Below, piece after piece: positions 1 to 8,164 of a stretch of 64,000 nucleotides of DNA. The DNA is taken from the NCBI RefSeq assembly GCF_017551775.1, contig NZ_JAFZKX010000017.1:33492-97491 (forward strand). The letters are read 5' to 3'. Under the pieces are notes generated by a model. That model was given only the letters and a program-made list of their open reading frames with translations, did no database searches and had not been told where the DNA came from. This stretch comes from Fibrobacter sp. (GTDB taxonomy: Bacteria > Fibrobacterota > Fibrobacteria > Fibrobacterales > Fibrobacteraceae). Every line of letters begins with the position of its first letter. Position 1 is the stretch's first letter. Position numbers and translations under genes: made by a program.

Positions 1-136
1 GCAAATACTTGCGAGCGGCAGAAATCAGGGCCTGCTTGAGGGCACCCTCGATGATTTCGTCGTCCATGTTCTTGGCTTCCATCACTTCCTTGAGCACTTC
101 AACCAAATTAACCTTGGGTTCGTTCTTTTTAGCCAT
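1..136 (-). CDS. nusA: Transcription termination/antitermination factor NusA (N-terminus only)
   Basis: Only the first 45 codons are inside the window; the gene runs off the left edge. The ATG is at 134-136 and the peptide begins MAKKNEPKVNLVEVLKEVME, then continues through DDEIIEGALKQALISAARKY, which is the conserved start of the RNA-polymerase-binding N-terminal domain of NusA. It follows rimP by 14 bases on the same strand, the usual rimP-nusA order, so the two are almost certainly co-transcribed. The identification rests on these 45 residues plus synteny. The S1 and KH domains cannot be checked here. Confidence 0.85.
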   Translation of the reverse strand, partial: MAKKNEPKVNLVEVLKEVMEAKNMDDEIIEGALKQALISAARKYL

Positions 137-150
137 TTTAGACCTTCCTA

Positions 151-597
151 TTATATTTGTACATCCACTTTCGCGACCAGCACTTCGGAGCGGGGCACGA
201 CAACGTCACCGGCATTTCCCTTGAGGGTGATCGTCAAATTCTCTTCGTCCGCAGCCTTCAGCTTTCCGGTAATGGGTTTACCGGTACTGCGCGTCACGCG
301 CACGAACCGCCCGATGTTGCGGGTAAAATCAGCAACCGACTTGAGGGGGCGGTCTAACCCCGGCGACGACACTTCGAGCGTATAGGCGCCATCAATAATG
401 TCCGGATCGAGGTCCAGAGCGTCGGAAAGGTGACGGCTCACATTGGAGCAATCGTCAATCGTTACCCCTTCGGGCTTGTCTATGTATAGGCGGAGCGTCT
501 TGCGCTTCCCGGCACGGAACATGTCCTGTTCCACCAATGTTACGCCAACAGCCTCGCATGCCTGGGCGATGAGCGTATCCAACTTCTGGTTAACCAA
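151..597 (-). CDS. rimP: Ribosome maturation factor RimP
   Basis: A 148-residue protein with the two-domain RimP layout. The N-terminal domain (about 1-80) carries the conserved stretches LRLYIDKPEGVTIDDCSNVSRHL and YTLEVSSPGLDRPL. The C-terminal SH3-like domain (about 83-148) carries the VRVTRSTGKPITGKL strand. RimP assists late assembly of the 30S subunit in the cytoplasm. The start codon is TTG (595-597) behind a GAGG Shine-Dalgarno sequence; no ATG fits the conserved N-terminus better. nusA follows directly. Length and motifs are normal for the family. Confidence 0.93.
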   Translation of the reverse strand: MVNQKLDTLIAQACEAVGVTLVEQDMFRAGKRKTLRLYIDKPEGVTIDDCSNVSRHLSDALDLDPDIIDGAYTLEVSSPGLDRPLKSVADFTRNIGRFVRVTRSTGKPITGKLKAADEENLTITLKGNAGDVVVPRSEVLVAKVDVQI

Positions 598-849
598 ATA
601 AACCTCGTATAATAAACGGCGTTCGTATACGGCCCCGAAATCTGCTCATTTAAGCCGAAATCGGGTCCACGAACGTCAAGACACACCAAATAGAGAAATT
701 TTTAGTGGTCTAGGCAACCGCGATTCGCTAAAAACAAGGGATTAAAAGGAAAAAACGCCTCAAATAAACGGCAAAAAGCGAGATGGAAAGTGAAAAAACA
801 AAAAGTTAAACAATTCATTTTTAGTTTTTCATTTTCAACTCTTAATTCC
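598..849. other. Intergenic region between divergent rimP and a small membrane gene
   Basis: About 250 bases without a convincing gene. It must hold the rimP-nusA promoter (minus strand; TATTAT near 613-618 is a possible -10) and the promoter of the small gene starting at 862. The right half is A-rich. An in-frame ATG at 790 would extend the small gene, but that extension is low-complexity Lys/Phe/Ser sequence and looks non-coding. No RNA gene or clear hairpin was seen. Confidence 0.5.
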
Positions 850-855
850 TATATT
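850..855 (+). promoter_or_regulatory. -10 box (TATATT) placed for a leaderless start
   Basis: TATATT ends 6 bases before the ATG at 862, so a normal transcription start would fall on or next to the start codon. There is no Shine-Dalgarno sequence. The -35 is weak (TTTCAT, 17 bases upstream). Confidence 0.5.
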
Positions 856-861
856 TACCGC

Positions 862-1074
862 ATGGCTTACGTACTTCTGATTATCGCATCCCTCATCGGC
901 ATCGCCGTTTCCGTATTCTACCTGTACAAGAACATCGTCCGCATCCGCGAAAAGAACAAGAGCGAGCCGAAGGCGTACAAGCGCGCATCGAACTACATCC
1001 TCACCGGACTCTGGTACGGCTACCTGCTCGTGTTCTTCGTAGGCGTCACCGTCAATAACCTAGGGAACTGGTAA
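862..1074 (+). CDS. Small membrane protein of unknown function
   Basis: A 70-residue protein with two predicted membrane helices: residues 1-20 (MAYVLLIIASLIGIAVSVFY) and roughly 48-66 (LWYGYLLVFFVGVTVNNLG). A basic stretch with Lys and Arg (KNIVRIREKNKSEPKAYKR) lies between them. I chose the ATG at 862 rather than an upstream one at 790, because the hydrophobic helix begins right at 862 and a TATATT box sits just before it. The family is not recognised. It stands alone between rimP and the Nudix operon and ends at a repeat-rich gap. Confidence 0.6.
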   Translation: MAYVLLIIASLIGIAVSVFYLYKNIVRIREKNKSEPKAYKRASNYILTGLWYGYLLVFFVGVTVNNLGNW

Positions 1075-1075
1075 G

Positions 1076-1168
1076 CACAGTTCCTAGTTCCAAGTTCTGA
1101 GTTACTAGTAAAGCCTTAATCTAGAAGCCTCTTGATAATAGAAATACTAGTCACTAGCGACTAGTAAC
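1076..1168. repeat. Intergenic CTAGT/GAACTTGG-type repeat
   Basis: The segment contains GTTCCTAGTTCCAAGTTC (from about 1080) followed by repeated ACTAGT words (TTACTAGTAA, ATACTAGTCACTAGCGACTAGTAA). The first word is the reverse complement of GAACTTGGAACTAGGAAC, and nearly the same text occurs near 31778-31797 and 47431-47450. It lies between converging genes, and the last codons of the Nudix gene fall inside it. Confidence 0.6.
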
Positions 1169-1891
1169 CGCATTAGCTTCCAGCCAGCGTTCGTAAAGGA
1201 AAAGAGCAATCAGATTCTTGCCGTCCACAAACTTGTGGGCGGCTTCTTCGTACGGGAGCACTTCCGTGCGGATCCACTCGTTCTCTTCGACATAGGTCTG
1301 GTTTTTCCCATTCATGGCATCGAGCTGCTCACGGGTCACGTCGCGTTCAATTGCGTACAACCGAATACGCTCGTCCAAGAGCCCGCAGCTGCCCGCAAAA
1401 CCGGGAGTCGAGCCCTTCCACCAGAATTCGGTAAGGTCGATCAGTTCCGAATCGTCGGCCACAATCTGCGCTTCTTCTTCCAGTTCAGAAAGCGCCACCT
1501 TGCGGTAGTCTCCGCTCCAGTCGAGAATTCCCGCGGGTATTTCGAGGGATGTCGTCTCGGAAATGGCCAGGCGGGGCTGGCGCACGAGCAGCAGGTACTT
1601 TTCGCCTTCGCAGCGCAGCACCACAAGCACGCCCACCGCGTTCCCGCGCAGAACCACGATTCCGTTGACAGGGCGATTGTCCGAAAGAGTCGCCGTCGCA
1701 GACAACTTAATAAACAGCGGACGGTGTTCCTTCCTAAAAAAGTCGACCGAAGCAAAATGAATCTTCTGCACCCTGAACTTGGACTTTACCGCCGAAAGCC
1801 AGTCCCTGAAAAAATTGCAGTCGAGAACGACCTGGTAATCGTCTGCCGCGATCTCGGGGGCAAACGTAAATTCAATACCGTCAACAAGCAT
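1154..1891 (-). CDS. Nudix hydrolase, NUDX14-like nucleotide-sugar pyrophosphatase (divergent Nudix box)
   Basis: A 245-residue protein. From about residue 75 it resembles the plant NUDX14 type of ADP-sugar/UDP-sugar pyrophosphatase: RGNAVGVLVVL, then ETTSLEIPAGILD, the Nudix helix, and later a GSCGLLDERIRLY segment. The consensus Nudix box is G-x5-E-x7-R-E-U-x-E-E-x-G-U. Here the box reads GILDWSGDYRKVALSELEEE followed by AQI: the central E-x-E-E glutamates are kept, but the R is S and the final G is Q. The N-terminal 70 residues are a family-like extension. It is the last gene of the STAS/M23-like/lipoprotein operon (18-base gap). SD is GAGG. Activity is uncertain because of the box changes. 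Confidence 0.7.
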   Translation of the reverse strand: MLVDGIEFTFAPEIAADDYQVVLDCNFFRDWLSAVKSKFRVQKIHFASVDFFRKEHRPLFIKLSATATLSDNRPVNGIVVLRGNAVGVLVVLRCEGEKYLLLVRQPRLAISETTSLEIPAGILDWSGDYRKVALSELEEEAQIVADDSELIDLTEFWWKGSTPGFAGSCGLLDERIRLYAIERDVTREQLDAMNGKNQTYVEENEWIRTEVLPYEEAAHKFVDGKNLIALFLYERWLEANAVTSR

Positions 1892-1909
1892 TAGAAAACC
1901 TCGCTAGCC

Positions 1910-2980
1910 TTACTTTACGACTGTCGCCTCGGACTTCCAGATTCCATAAAGCGAATCGACATCGAGGGAATCGGGGAAGAAGCGCATGCGCTGGATATCA
2001 TAAACGAAAAGGTCCTTCCTGGCAGCAGGCCCGCAGAACGTCTCGTCACCGTCGGGAACCATGAGTTCTCGCACTATGGTAAAATCATGGTCCAAGGCAA
2101 ACGTCCCGAAGGAGATGGAGTTCACCGAAGCGCATTCGGGAATCTTTTCCACGTAGTAGAGGCTCGTGTGCCATACCGTGTCGGCGCGTTCCTGCACGTC
2201 ACCCAACTTCGTCGAGTCGTTCACCCAGCGGGCACTCACACAATAAACGGAATCGCCGAGCGCGCAGAGTTTGCGCATGGGCACGAGCGCCGTATCGCTC
2301 AAATCCCAAGAAGACGGGAAAATCGTATCGTTTACCACCGAATCGCACATGTCGACACGCAATTCGCAATCCGACTTCATCGGCCGCCAGTAAAACACTC
2401 GGGGCGTAAGACTGTCCAGCACCCTCATTATCGAGGGGGAACCCTTCGTGCGCAACGGAAGCGCATGTACGGAATCGAACAGGGAATCCACAAACAACTT
2501 GAACGTATCGAGTTCGAATTTTCCGCGACGCAGGAGGATGGAATCGAGCAGCGAGTCCTCGTCGTTGCGTACCAAGATTTGCGAGACATCCTCCATTTCG
2601 TCTTCATCGAGCACGAGCGAAAGGACCGTATCCGGATGGTAGTACGGAGCGGGGCAATCCTCCCCGTCGTATTCAAGAATCACCTTGGGCGAAATAACGA
2701 GCGACTGTCCTTCCCTGCTCTTATCGATTTCGATTTCCTTGAGGGCGCAATTGGCGAACGTCCAGAGGTAGCCCATCTGCAGGAACAGCGTATCGGAAAC
2801 AAGGTGGATGCGCGCACCGGAATCGAGTTCCGCCTTGCGGAAAAAGCCCATGCCCGAAAAGTAATCGTCGCCCGACGAAAGCGGGAGCGCCCCGTCGTCA
2901 TCCTGCGTACATGCGGTCACGCAGAAGAACAGCGCAAAAAGCGCGACGAGGAGGATTACAACAGGATTTCGATTCGACAC
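1910..2980 (-). CDS. Predicted lipoprotein of unknown function
   Basis: A 356-residue protein with a lipoprotein signal peptide: hydrophobic residues 7-23 and the lipobox VTAC, predicting acylation of Cys24. The Asp-rich residues after the cysteine (TQDDDGAL) are consistent with export, although Asp at +2 is not seen here. The mature part is acidic and rich in aromatic residues, with several Cys (for example CALKE, DCPAPYY, CELRVDMC). No domain is recognised. The GTG start at 2978-2980 is preceded by GGAG. It is co-directional and tightly packed with the M23-like gene upstream (16 bases) and the Nudix gene downstream. Confidence 0.65.
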   Translation of the reverse strand: MSNRNPVVILLVALFALFFCVTACTQDDDGALPLSSGDDYFSGMGFFRKAELDSGARIHLVSDTLFLQMGYLWTFANCALKEIEIDKSREGQSLVISPKVILEYDGEDCPAPYYHPDTVLSLVLDEDEMEDVSQILVRNDEDSLLDSILLRRGKFELDTFKLFVDSLFDSVHALPLRTKGSPSIMRVLDSLTPRVFYWRPMKSDCELRVDMCDSVVNDTIFPSSWDLSDTALVPMRKLCALGDSVYCVSARWVNDSTKLGDVQERADTVWHTSLYYVEKIPECASVNSISFGTFALDHDFTIVRELMVPDGDETFCGPAARKDLFVYDIQRMRFFPDSLDVDSLYGIWKSEATVVK

Positions 2981-2996
2981 GTGCTCTCCAGAAATG

Positions 2997-3920
2997 CTAA
3001 AGCTTTATCTGCTTTACGAATTTAGCAATTTCGACACTGTCGAGCGGATGCGTCTGCGCATAGAGATCGGCCCAGCGCACAAAGAAACCGTTCTGACGCA
3101 CGGTGAGGAAGAACTTCGCGCTGTCGCGCGGGGCAAGGCGACCGACCGTAGAATTCATGTCGAGATATTCGCCGACGATGAACGGAACCGTATCGGCGGG
3201 ATTCACAGGATACATGCCCGACATGCGCGAGGTGATGTTGTTCCCGTGATCGAGTTCCACGAAATGCCCCAGGGAATCCTTTCCCGAAGAAAGCACGTAG
3301 CCCGGAAGAATCGGATGGATAGGCGCCTCCCCTATGCCGAGCATGGCGTCCATCGTAAGCATCGATTCCTTGCCTTCGAAGTCAAAGTCGCCGGTGATGG
3401 TGACCGCCGACCAGTCGAGCGGTTGCCTGGGACAGATTCCCGGATAGCGGCAGCCGTTGTCGATGCTCACCCAGTAAAAGAGCGAATCCTGGCCCATCAC
3501 GTGGAGGTACGTATAAACTAACGAGTCCTCCCGCTGTACAAGAACGGCGCTCGAAAAATCCTCACGCGGTGCGATCCAATGCAACTTGGCATGCGGAGTC
3601 TTCGCCTGCGACGCGACATACCGCAAGAAATCGTTCGGCAAGAAGAATACGGAATCGGAAACGACCCAGGAGCACTGTCCGAGCCCGCCGTTCAGTTCGA
3701 ACGGAGTCCCGCGCATCGACTCGCACTTCGCCTTCCAGTCGTTTACCACGACCTCCTCGTTTTCCGGAAGCGGGAGCATGTTCACCAGCTTCTCGGCAAA
3801 ACCCAGCTTTATGAAAAGGAAAAAGAAAAGGCACAGGAGGAACACCCGGACTACCGGATAGTTCCGCCGTTTAGACTTGTACTTCTTTTTACAACGATGT
3901 TCCGAAAAGCCTTCAGCCAT
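2997..3920 (-). CDS. Membrane-anchored degenerate M23 (LytM-like) protein
   Basis: A 307-residue protein with a basic cytoplasmic start (CKKKYKSKRRN), one membrane helix (about 24-42) and a periplasmic domain. Residues about 200-290 keep the fold signature of an M23 domain (APIHPILPGYVLSSGKDSLG, then HFVELDHGNNITSRMSGMYP and VGEYL). The metal ligands are missing: there is no HxxxD, and the usual HxH near the end is replaced (AKFFLTVRQNG). Known non-catalytic LytM proteins such as EnvC activate other hydrolases, so a regulatory or binding role is an inference. The start ATG lies 4 bases after the STAS stop codon, pointing to translational coupling. Confidence 0.65.
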   Translation of the reverse strand: MAEGFSEHRCKKKYKSKRRNYPVVRVFLLCLFFFLFIKLGFAEKLVNMLPLPENEEVVVNDWKAKCESMRGTPFELNGGLGQCSWVVSDSVFFLPNDFLRYVASQAKTPHAKLHWIAPREDFSSAVLVQREDSLVYTYLHVMGQDSLFYWVSIDNGCRYPGICPRQPLDWSAVTITGDFDFEGKESMLTMDAMLGIGEAPIHPILPGYVLSSGKDSLGHFVELDHGNNITSRMSGMYPVNPADTVPFIVGEYLDMNSTVGRLAPRDSAKFFLTVRQNGFFVRWADLYAQTHPLDSVEIAKFVKQIKL

Positions 3921-3924
3921 CCGA

Positions 3925-4587
3925 TTACATCAGGAAATAGGCGGCAAGACCGCCACCGAGCAGCAGAAGGATAAGGATAATGAAGAATACGGTCTTGCCC
4001 GAGGAGGATTCTTCCTCGAAAGGCATGTTCATGCCCTTCGCGGCAAGCTTCTTCTCGTCTTTCACGACCGCATTGAAACTCTTGGTAAAGCGACGGTTAT
4101 GGCTGGTGCGGCGTTCGGACCGCATATCGCTTTCCGCCATGGAGCCATTCTGCGACGCGACCGGAGACGGTTCCGGCTCCACCGGAGCGGCAGGAGCGGG
4201 TTCCTGTGCAGCAGGAGATTCTGCCGGCCCGCGGCTATGCAGGGAGAACGACATCATCTCGGCTTCGAACGAGAACACCTTGAGCGAGCGATCGAGGCCA
4301 GCCTTCCTGAGACCGTCGGCGATGGAAGGACTGTTGCTGAGGAGAGCAAGCATGCCCCCCTTACTCGAAAGTTCACTCTGGAACTGCACAAAAGCATTGT
4401 AGGCATCGCTATAAACGAAATCGAGCCCAGTCAGGTCGACCGCCACGAACTTATCATCGGGATTGTCATCGATCAACTTGCGGGCGTCCTTCTTGAACTG
4501 CTCAGCGTCAAACGCCCCAATCGGATTGAGCGGTGCGGACAACAAGTCAAAAATGCCAACTTCGCGATAGTTCTTCAATTGCGTCAT
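3925..4587 (-). CDS. STAS-domain protein with C-terminal membrane anchor
   Basis: A 220-residue protein. Residues about 1-110 form a STAS domain of the anti-sigma-antagonist type, with the core strand-helix FVAVDLTGLDFVYSDAYNAF, where the usual regulatory Ser/Thr position is S60. Next come a Pro/Ala/Glu-rich linker (about 120-145), a basic region (MRSERRTSHNRRF) and one C-terminal hydrophobic helix (about 199-219) that ends the protein. Most STAS regulators are soluble, so a tail-anchored one is unusual. It heads an operon with a degenerate M23 protein, a lipoprotein and a Nudix enzyme, which suggests a signalling role at the inner membrane. The partner is unknown. Confidence 0.7.
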   Translation of the reverse strand: MTQLKNYREVGIFDLLSAPLNPIGAFDAEQFKKDARKLIDDNPDDKFVAVDLTGLDFVYSDAYNAFVQFQSELSSKGGMLALLSNSPSIADGLRKAGLDRSLKVFSFEAEMMSFSLHSRGPAESPAAQEPAPAAPVEPEPSPVASQNGSMAESDMRSERRTSHNRRFTKSFNAVVKDEKKLAAKGMNMPFEEESSSGKTVFFIILILLLLGGGLAAYFLM

Positions 4588-4594
4588 ATGCAGA

Positions 4595-4623
4595 AATATA
4601 AACTAAAAAACGGGGGATGTGAA
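4595..4623 (-). promoter_or_regulatory. Promoter of the STAS operon (leaderless type)
   Basis: Read on the minus strand: -35 TTCACA (4618-4623), 17-base spacer, -10 TATATT (4595-4600). The -10 ends 7 bases before the ATG at 4587, so the transcript probably starts at or just before the start codon. No Shine-Dalgarno sequence is present. Confidence 0.6.
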
Positions 4624-4662
4624 AAATTTGGCTCGAAAAATGTTAAAATCAGGCAACATTTG

Positions 4663-5874
4663 TCACTCTTCCCACTGTATACCGCCGGAAGGACGCGTTT
4701 CCAAGACTTCCTCGGAAGTTTCCTCCACGACCGGCGCTGCCGGAGCGTTCTCCTGCGGGGCCGGTTCATCCTCGGCCTTCACTTCGGGCTCTTCCGCCTC
4801 CGCACCGAGAAGCGTGGTCGGGGCCGCAGCAGCGGGCCTTACCGGCTCGGGCCTGGGCGCATGCGAGAACAGGTACGGGCTAACGCTTATGCTCACGCGG
4901 TGCACCGGCGAAAGAACCGGGTGCGATTCAAACGCATAGTCGACACGCAGGAACTTCGCGATGACGATACCCGCACCCGCGGTAAAGCTCCGGAACGTCG
5001 TAAAGCTAGACAGGCCCGCGCGCAGGCTGAGCCCGAAATCGAAGGAAAACTCTATACCGCCACGGCCACCCGAAAGCCAGTCCAGCGGATTCCTCCAGAG
5101 GGGATCGCCGCGGGATTCGTCGGTCTCGAACCCGAGGTCGCGCGCCTCGTGCCTAAACACGCCGGCGCTCTGCCAGTAGAGCCCGAGCTTCCCGTAAAGG
5201 TAGCGGATGTCCAGGCCGTAGCTTGCAGCAAGGAAGAGGTCCGGAGCGGAATATTCGAACTCGCCCGAATCCCATTTCGTCGCAGAAGAGGTCCAGCCCT
5301 TCAAGAGTCCCGAAACGTAAAGGTCATCCAAAATGCGGTAACGCAGGCCCACATCGCCGCGGAAGCCGAAACCCGACTGGTCCATGTCGCGGTACAACAG
5401 GTGGAATCCTACGCCCAGTTCGAAACGGTCAAAAATGCGGCGGCCCCATGTAGCCGAAAGCATCCAGTCGGCAATCGAAAGCGTCTCGTAGTCGCTACCT
5501 TCGGGCAGCGCATCGCCCTCGCGAATGAGCGGAATGTCGTCGGCGCCGAAGCGAGCAAAAGAAATCCCCAGCCCCTGGTCGAGCCCCAGCGGAAGAGTCA
5601 CCGACGCATAATCGTAACGCGTGTCCTCGAAATATTCCGTATGCGAGAAACTCGCCCACATGTAGCGCACATTGGAAAGCTGGTACGGGTTGGAAACAAG
5701 CCCGAGGTAATCGCCATCAATCGCCATCGTCGTAGAACCGAGCGCGGCAGAACGTGCTCCCGGTTCGATATCGAGGGAGGCGTTCGCACCAGCCACGCGG
5801 TCGACGGCCAGAGCAGGCACGGACACGAGCGCCACCATGCCGACAAACATTTCAAAAAAACTCGCGATTCTCAT
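4663..5874 (-). CDS. PorV/PorQ-family outer-membrane beta-barrel with acidic Pro/Ala tail
   Basis: A 403-residue protein with a signal peptide (residues 1-23, ending VPALA). The mature N-terminus, DIEPGARSAALGSTTMAIDGDYLGLVSNPYQLS, is the hallmark of the PorV/PorQ/UPF0164 barrel family, some members of which shuttle cargo in type IX secretion. About 14 amphipathic strands follow to about residue 325. A C-terminal tail of about 80 residues, rich in Pro, Ala and Glu (PEPVRPAAAAP... VEETSEEV), is not typical of the family. I chose the inner ATG at 5874 because it gives a clean signal peptide; an ATG at 5901 is also in frame. A type IX role is not shown by the neighbours. Confidence 0.7.
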   Translation of the reverse strand: MRIASFFEMFVGMVALVSVPALAVDRVAGANASLDIEPGARSAALGSTTMAIDGDYLGLVSNPYQLSNVRYMWASFSHTEYFEDTRYDYASVTLPLGLDQGLGISFARFGADDIPLIREGDALPEGSDYETLSIADWMLSATWGRRIFDRFELGVGFHLLYRDMDQSGFGFRGDVGLRYRILDDLYVSGLLKGWTSSATKWDSGEFEYSAPDLFLAASYGLDIRYLYGKLGLYWQSAGVFRHEARDLGFETDESRGDPLWRNPLDWLSGGRGGIEFSFDFGLSLRAGLSSFTTFRSFTAGAGIVIAKFLRVDYAFESHPVLSPVHRVSISVSPYLFSHAPRPEPVRPAAAAPTTLLGAEAEEPEVKAEDEPAPQENAPAAPVVEETSEEVLETRPSGGIQWEE

Positions 5875-6044
5875 ATTCTGTCCATAAAATAGATTTTTCA
5901 CATTTCTGAGACCAACCTAAAAAGCCCTTATTGCGCATTTCAAGACAATTCGAGCGTATTTCGCAAGCAAAGCCAGTGCCGCGCAATGAATGCAAAAAGA
6001 GCCTTCACATGCCACCATGCAGCCAAGCACCGCCAGCCGTTTGT

Positions 6045-6050
6045 TAAATT
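6045..6050 (+). promoter_or_regulatory. -10 box (TAAATT) placed for a leaderless start
   Basis: TAAATT ends 7 bases before the ATG at 6058. There is no Shine-Dalgarno sequence. This supports 6058, rather than the upstream in-frame ATG at 5986, as the xerC start. Confidence 0.5.
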
Positions 6051-6057
6051 ACGCAGC

Positions 6058-6972
6058 ATGGAACTTCCGGAACACATCGAACAATTTCTGCAGTACATCG
6101 CGGAGAGGCGCAGGTTCTCGCCGCGCACCGTAGACACGTACCGAAAGTCGCTCGAGAAGTTCCTCTCGCACCTGGGTTACGACGCATCGCGCATCGAAAA
6201 CGCTCCGGCACTTTCCGTCTTCTCCGAGATGAACGTGAAAGCCTTCGTGTGGGACCTGAAGATGAAGCAGAAGCTCGCCCCCACGAGCATTTGCGAGCAC
6301 CTCGCCGCCCTGAAGAGTTTCGGCAAGTACCTCATCAAGAGCAAGACGCTCGAGAAAAATCCCGCAGAGAACATCCCGATGCCCAAACGGCCGAAGCGGC
6401 TCGTGAACGTACTCGGCCAGAAGGACCTCGCGCCCGAGAAATTCCCTGAACTCGAGAACCCGACGCTCCCGCAGGTACGGGCGCGCATTCTGCTCGAACT
6501 CATCTACGGTTCCGGGCTCCGCATCTCGGAATGCCAGATGCTCACGTGGGACCGGATCGACACCAACGCGAAACTCGTGCGCGTGCTTGGCAAGGGGAAC
6601 AAGGAACGCATCGTGCCGCTCACCGGAAGTTTCATCGAACGCATCGCAAATTACAGACAAATGCAAATCGAAGCAGGTCACCAGCCTACCGCCACAGGCT
6701 ACGTATTCCTAAGCGAAGACGGCAGGCCCTATGGACTGCGCACCCTCCGGAACGACATCCACGACTTGCTCCGCGAAATCGGATGGGAGGGCAAGGCGAG
6801 CCCGCACGTGCTGCGGCACAGCTTCGCCACGCACCTGCTCGAAAACGGCGCCGAAATCATGAGCGTAAAAGAGATGCTCGGTCATTCGAACATCTCCACC
6901 ACTCAAGTTTATACGCATGTAAATGCAGAACGCCTGCGCGCCGCCTTCAAGAAGACGCACCCGCGAGCCTAG
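6058..6972 (+). CDS. xer: Tyrosine recombinase XerC/XerD
   Basis: A 304-residue protein of normal Xer length. The N-terminal SAM-like core-binding domain (about 1-90) starts MELPEHIEQFLQYIAERRRF. The catalytic domain shows the RHRHY residues: Arg in GSGLRISE, Lys in LGKGNKERIVPL, H-x-x-R in HVLRHSFATHLL, His in LGHSNISTTQVY, and the Tyr nucleophile of QVYTHV. The enzyme resolves chromosome dimers at dif with its partner and FtsK. The motifs do not separate XerC from XerD. No dif-like site was recognised nearby. It is the only plus-strand gene between two minus-strand barrel genes. Confidence 0.88.
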   Translation: MELPEHIEQFLQYIAERRRFSPRTVDTYRKSLEKFLSHLGYDASRIENAPALSVFSEMNVKAFVWDLKMKQKLAPTSICEHLAALKSFGKYLIKSKTLEKNPAENIPMPKRPKRLVNVLGQKDLAPEKFPELENPTLPQVRARILLELIYGSGLRISECQMLTWDRIDTNAKLVRVLGKGNKERIVPLTGSFIERIANYRQMQIEAGHQPTATGYVFLSEDGRPYGLRTLRNDIHDLLREIGWEGKASPHVLRHSFATHLLENGAEIMSVKEMLGHSNISTTQVYTHVNAERLRAAFKKTHPRA

Positions 6973-7034
6973 AGTTTCGTGATGCAGCGGACAGATTCAA
7001 GAATCGGACTGCCGACGCCGCAATTTTATACAAA

Positions 7035-8156
7035 CTAGAAGAAACTTCCCTTTATGCCGACAGCGATAGTCCACTGCTGGAGGATATCATTCCAGTCCGG
7101 AGCATCCCATTTGCGCATCGGAGAATCATCGTATTCATTTTTCGGATTGGCAGGATTGCTCTTGTCGTGAATAGGCACAGACAGCGCAAGGAACACCGGG
7201 AAATCCGCATTCGAGAATTCGATGCCGTAAGCAATCGCAAGCGACCAGGCCTGGTGATCGGGATCCGGACGCGGGTCGTACGTATCCGCCTTCTCGGAAC
7301 TGATCCACGCCACGCCGAGAGGCACGGAGAAATTGAGACCGAGGCTCTGCACAATCCCCGGACGACCACGGTAGCCATAGGCGACAGACGCGCTCACGGA
7401 AGGCGGCGTGTAGGCGCCCAAATCGTTTTCGCCATAGGGTTTGAAACGGTATTCGAAGCGGTCGCCTTCGTGCTTGATATCCTTCCAATAAGTATCGTTG
7501 AACTCGTTCTCACCCGAAATCAAATGCATTGCGAACGGGTGCGTGTAACTCAGGCTGTAAAGCCAGATTCCCTTGTCGGTATCGCGGCTGTAATCCCAGC
7601 CGAGCGTGAGGGAATAAAGGCCCGAGCCCTTCTGGAAACTCGAAGGCAGAAACTCTTGTGCGGCATCGTTACCGCGCTTGATGTCGTACTGGCCCGTAGG
7701 AATCGAGAGGCTTGCCGAAAGCGATGCTGCGCCACCGCTACCGATGGTCTTGCTGAAATCGAAACTGATATCGCCGAGGCCACCTGTGCTCCTGTCTGCC
7801 GGAGCCTGGTTACTGCGATACTGCACTTCGCCCTGATGCGACACGAACGGGATGGAAACACCGAGCTTCGTGGACCAGGTAGGCTTGATGGAGAAATGCG
7901 GGGTGAGCGTCAAGGCGGAGAAGTTCTGCCCGACATTGTACTTGGTGAACACTTCCGTCTCAAGGTAGCCACCGGAGACTCCCTGACCAATCCACTTGAT
8001 GCCGTCGCCGGAACCACCACCGGAACCGCCCGCACCGCAGCCGCCAATGGACTGCCACGGAGTCGCAGGTTCGACAGGAACATTGTACGAAACAAAGAAA
8101 GAGGCAGCGGCCAAAACCGCAACTGCACCGTATTTAAAAATATTCTGCTTTTTCAT
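7035..8156 (-). CDS. Outer-membrane beta-barrel protein, porin/transporter-like
   Basis: A 373-residue protein with an N-terminal signal (KKQNIFKYGAVAVLAAASFF) and a Gly-rich start to the mature part (GGCGAGGSGGGSGDG, including one Cys). Alternating hydrophobic strands then run to the terminal aromatic residue (GIKGSFF). The strand pattern (LTPHFSIKPTWSTKLGVSIPF, SLSIPTGQYDIKRG) resembles phenol-degradation MetA-like and other OmpL-type barrels; no specific family is claimed. The start is the ATG at 8156, with GAGGTG four bases upstream. It begins 8 bases after the lipoprotein gene ends, so the two are probably co-translated. Confidence 0.6.
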   Translation of the reverse strand: MKKQNIFKYGAVAVLAAASFFVSYNVPVEPATPWQSIGGCGAGGSGGGSGDGIKWIGQGVSGGYLETEVFTKYNVGQNFSALTLTPHFSIKPTWSTKLGVSIPFVSHQGEVQYRSNQAPADRSTGGLGDISFDFSKTIGSGGAASLSASLSIPTGQYDIKRGNDAAQEFLPSSFQKGSGLYSLTLGWDYSRDTDKGIWLYSLSYTHPFAMHLISGENEFNDTYWKDIKHEGDRFEYRFKPYGENDLGAYTPPSVSASVAYGYRGRPGIVQSLGLNFSVPLGVAWISSEKADTYDPRPDPDHQAWSLAIAYGIEFSNADFPVFLALSVPIHDKSNPANPKNEYDDSPMRKWDAPDWNDILQQWTIAVGIKGSFF

Positions 8157-8164
8157 GGTGCACC

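Noticed and set aside
790..861. Upstream in-frame start for the small membrane gene
   Set aside because: The added residues are low-complexity and include the promoter-like TATATT; the helix starts at 862.
3877..5892. 671-codon open frame on the plus strand
   Set aside because: It runs antisense over the STAS and PorV-like genes, has no recognisable domain and a biased His/Arg composition typical of shadow frames in GC-rich DNA.
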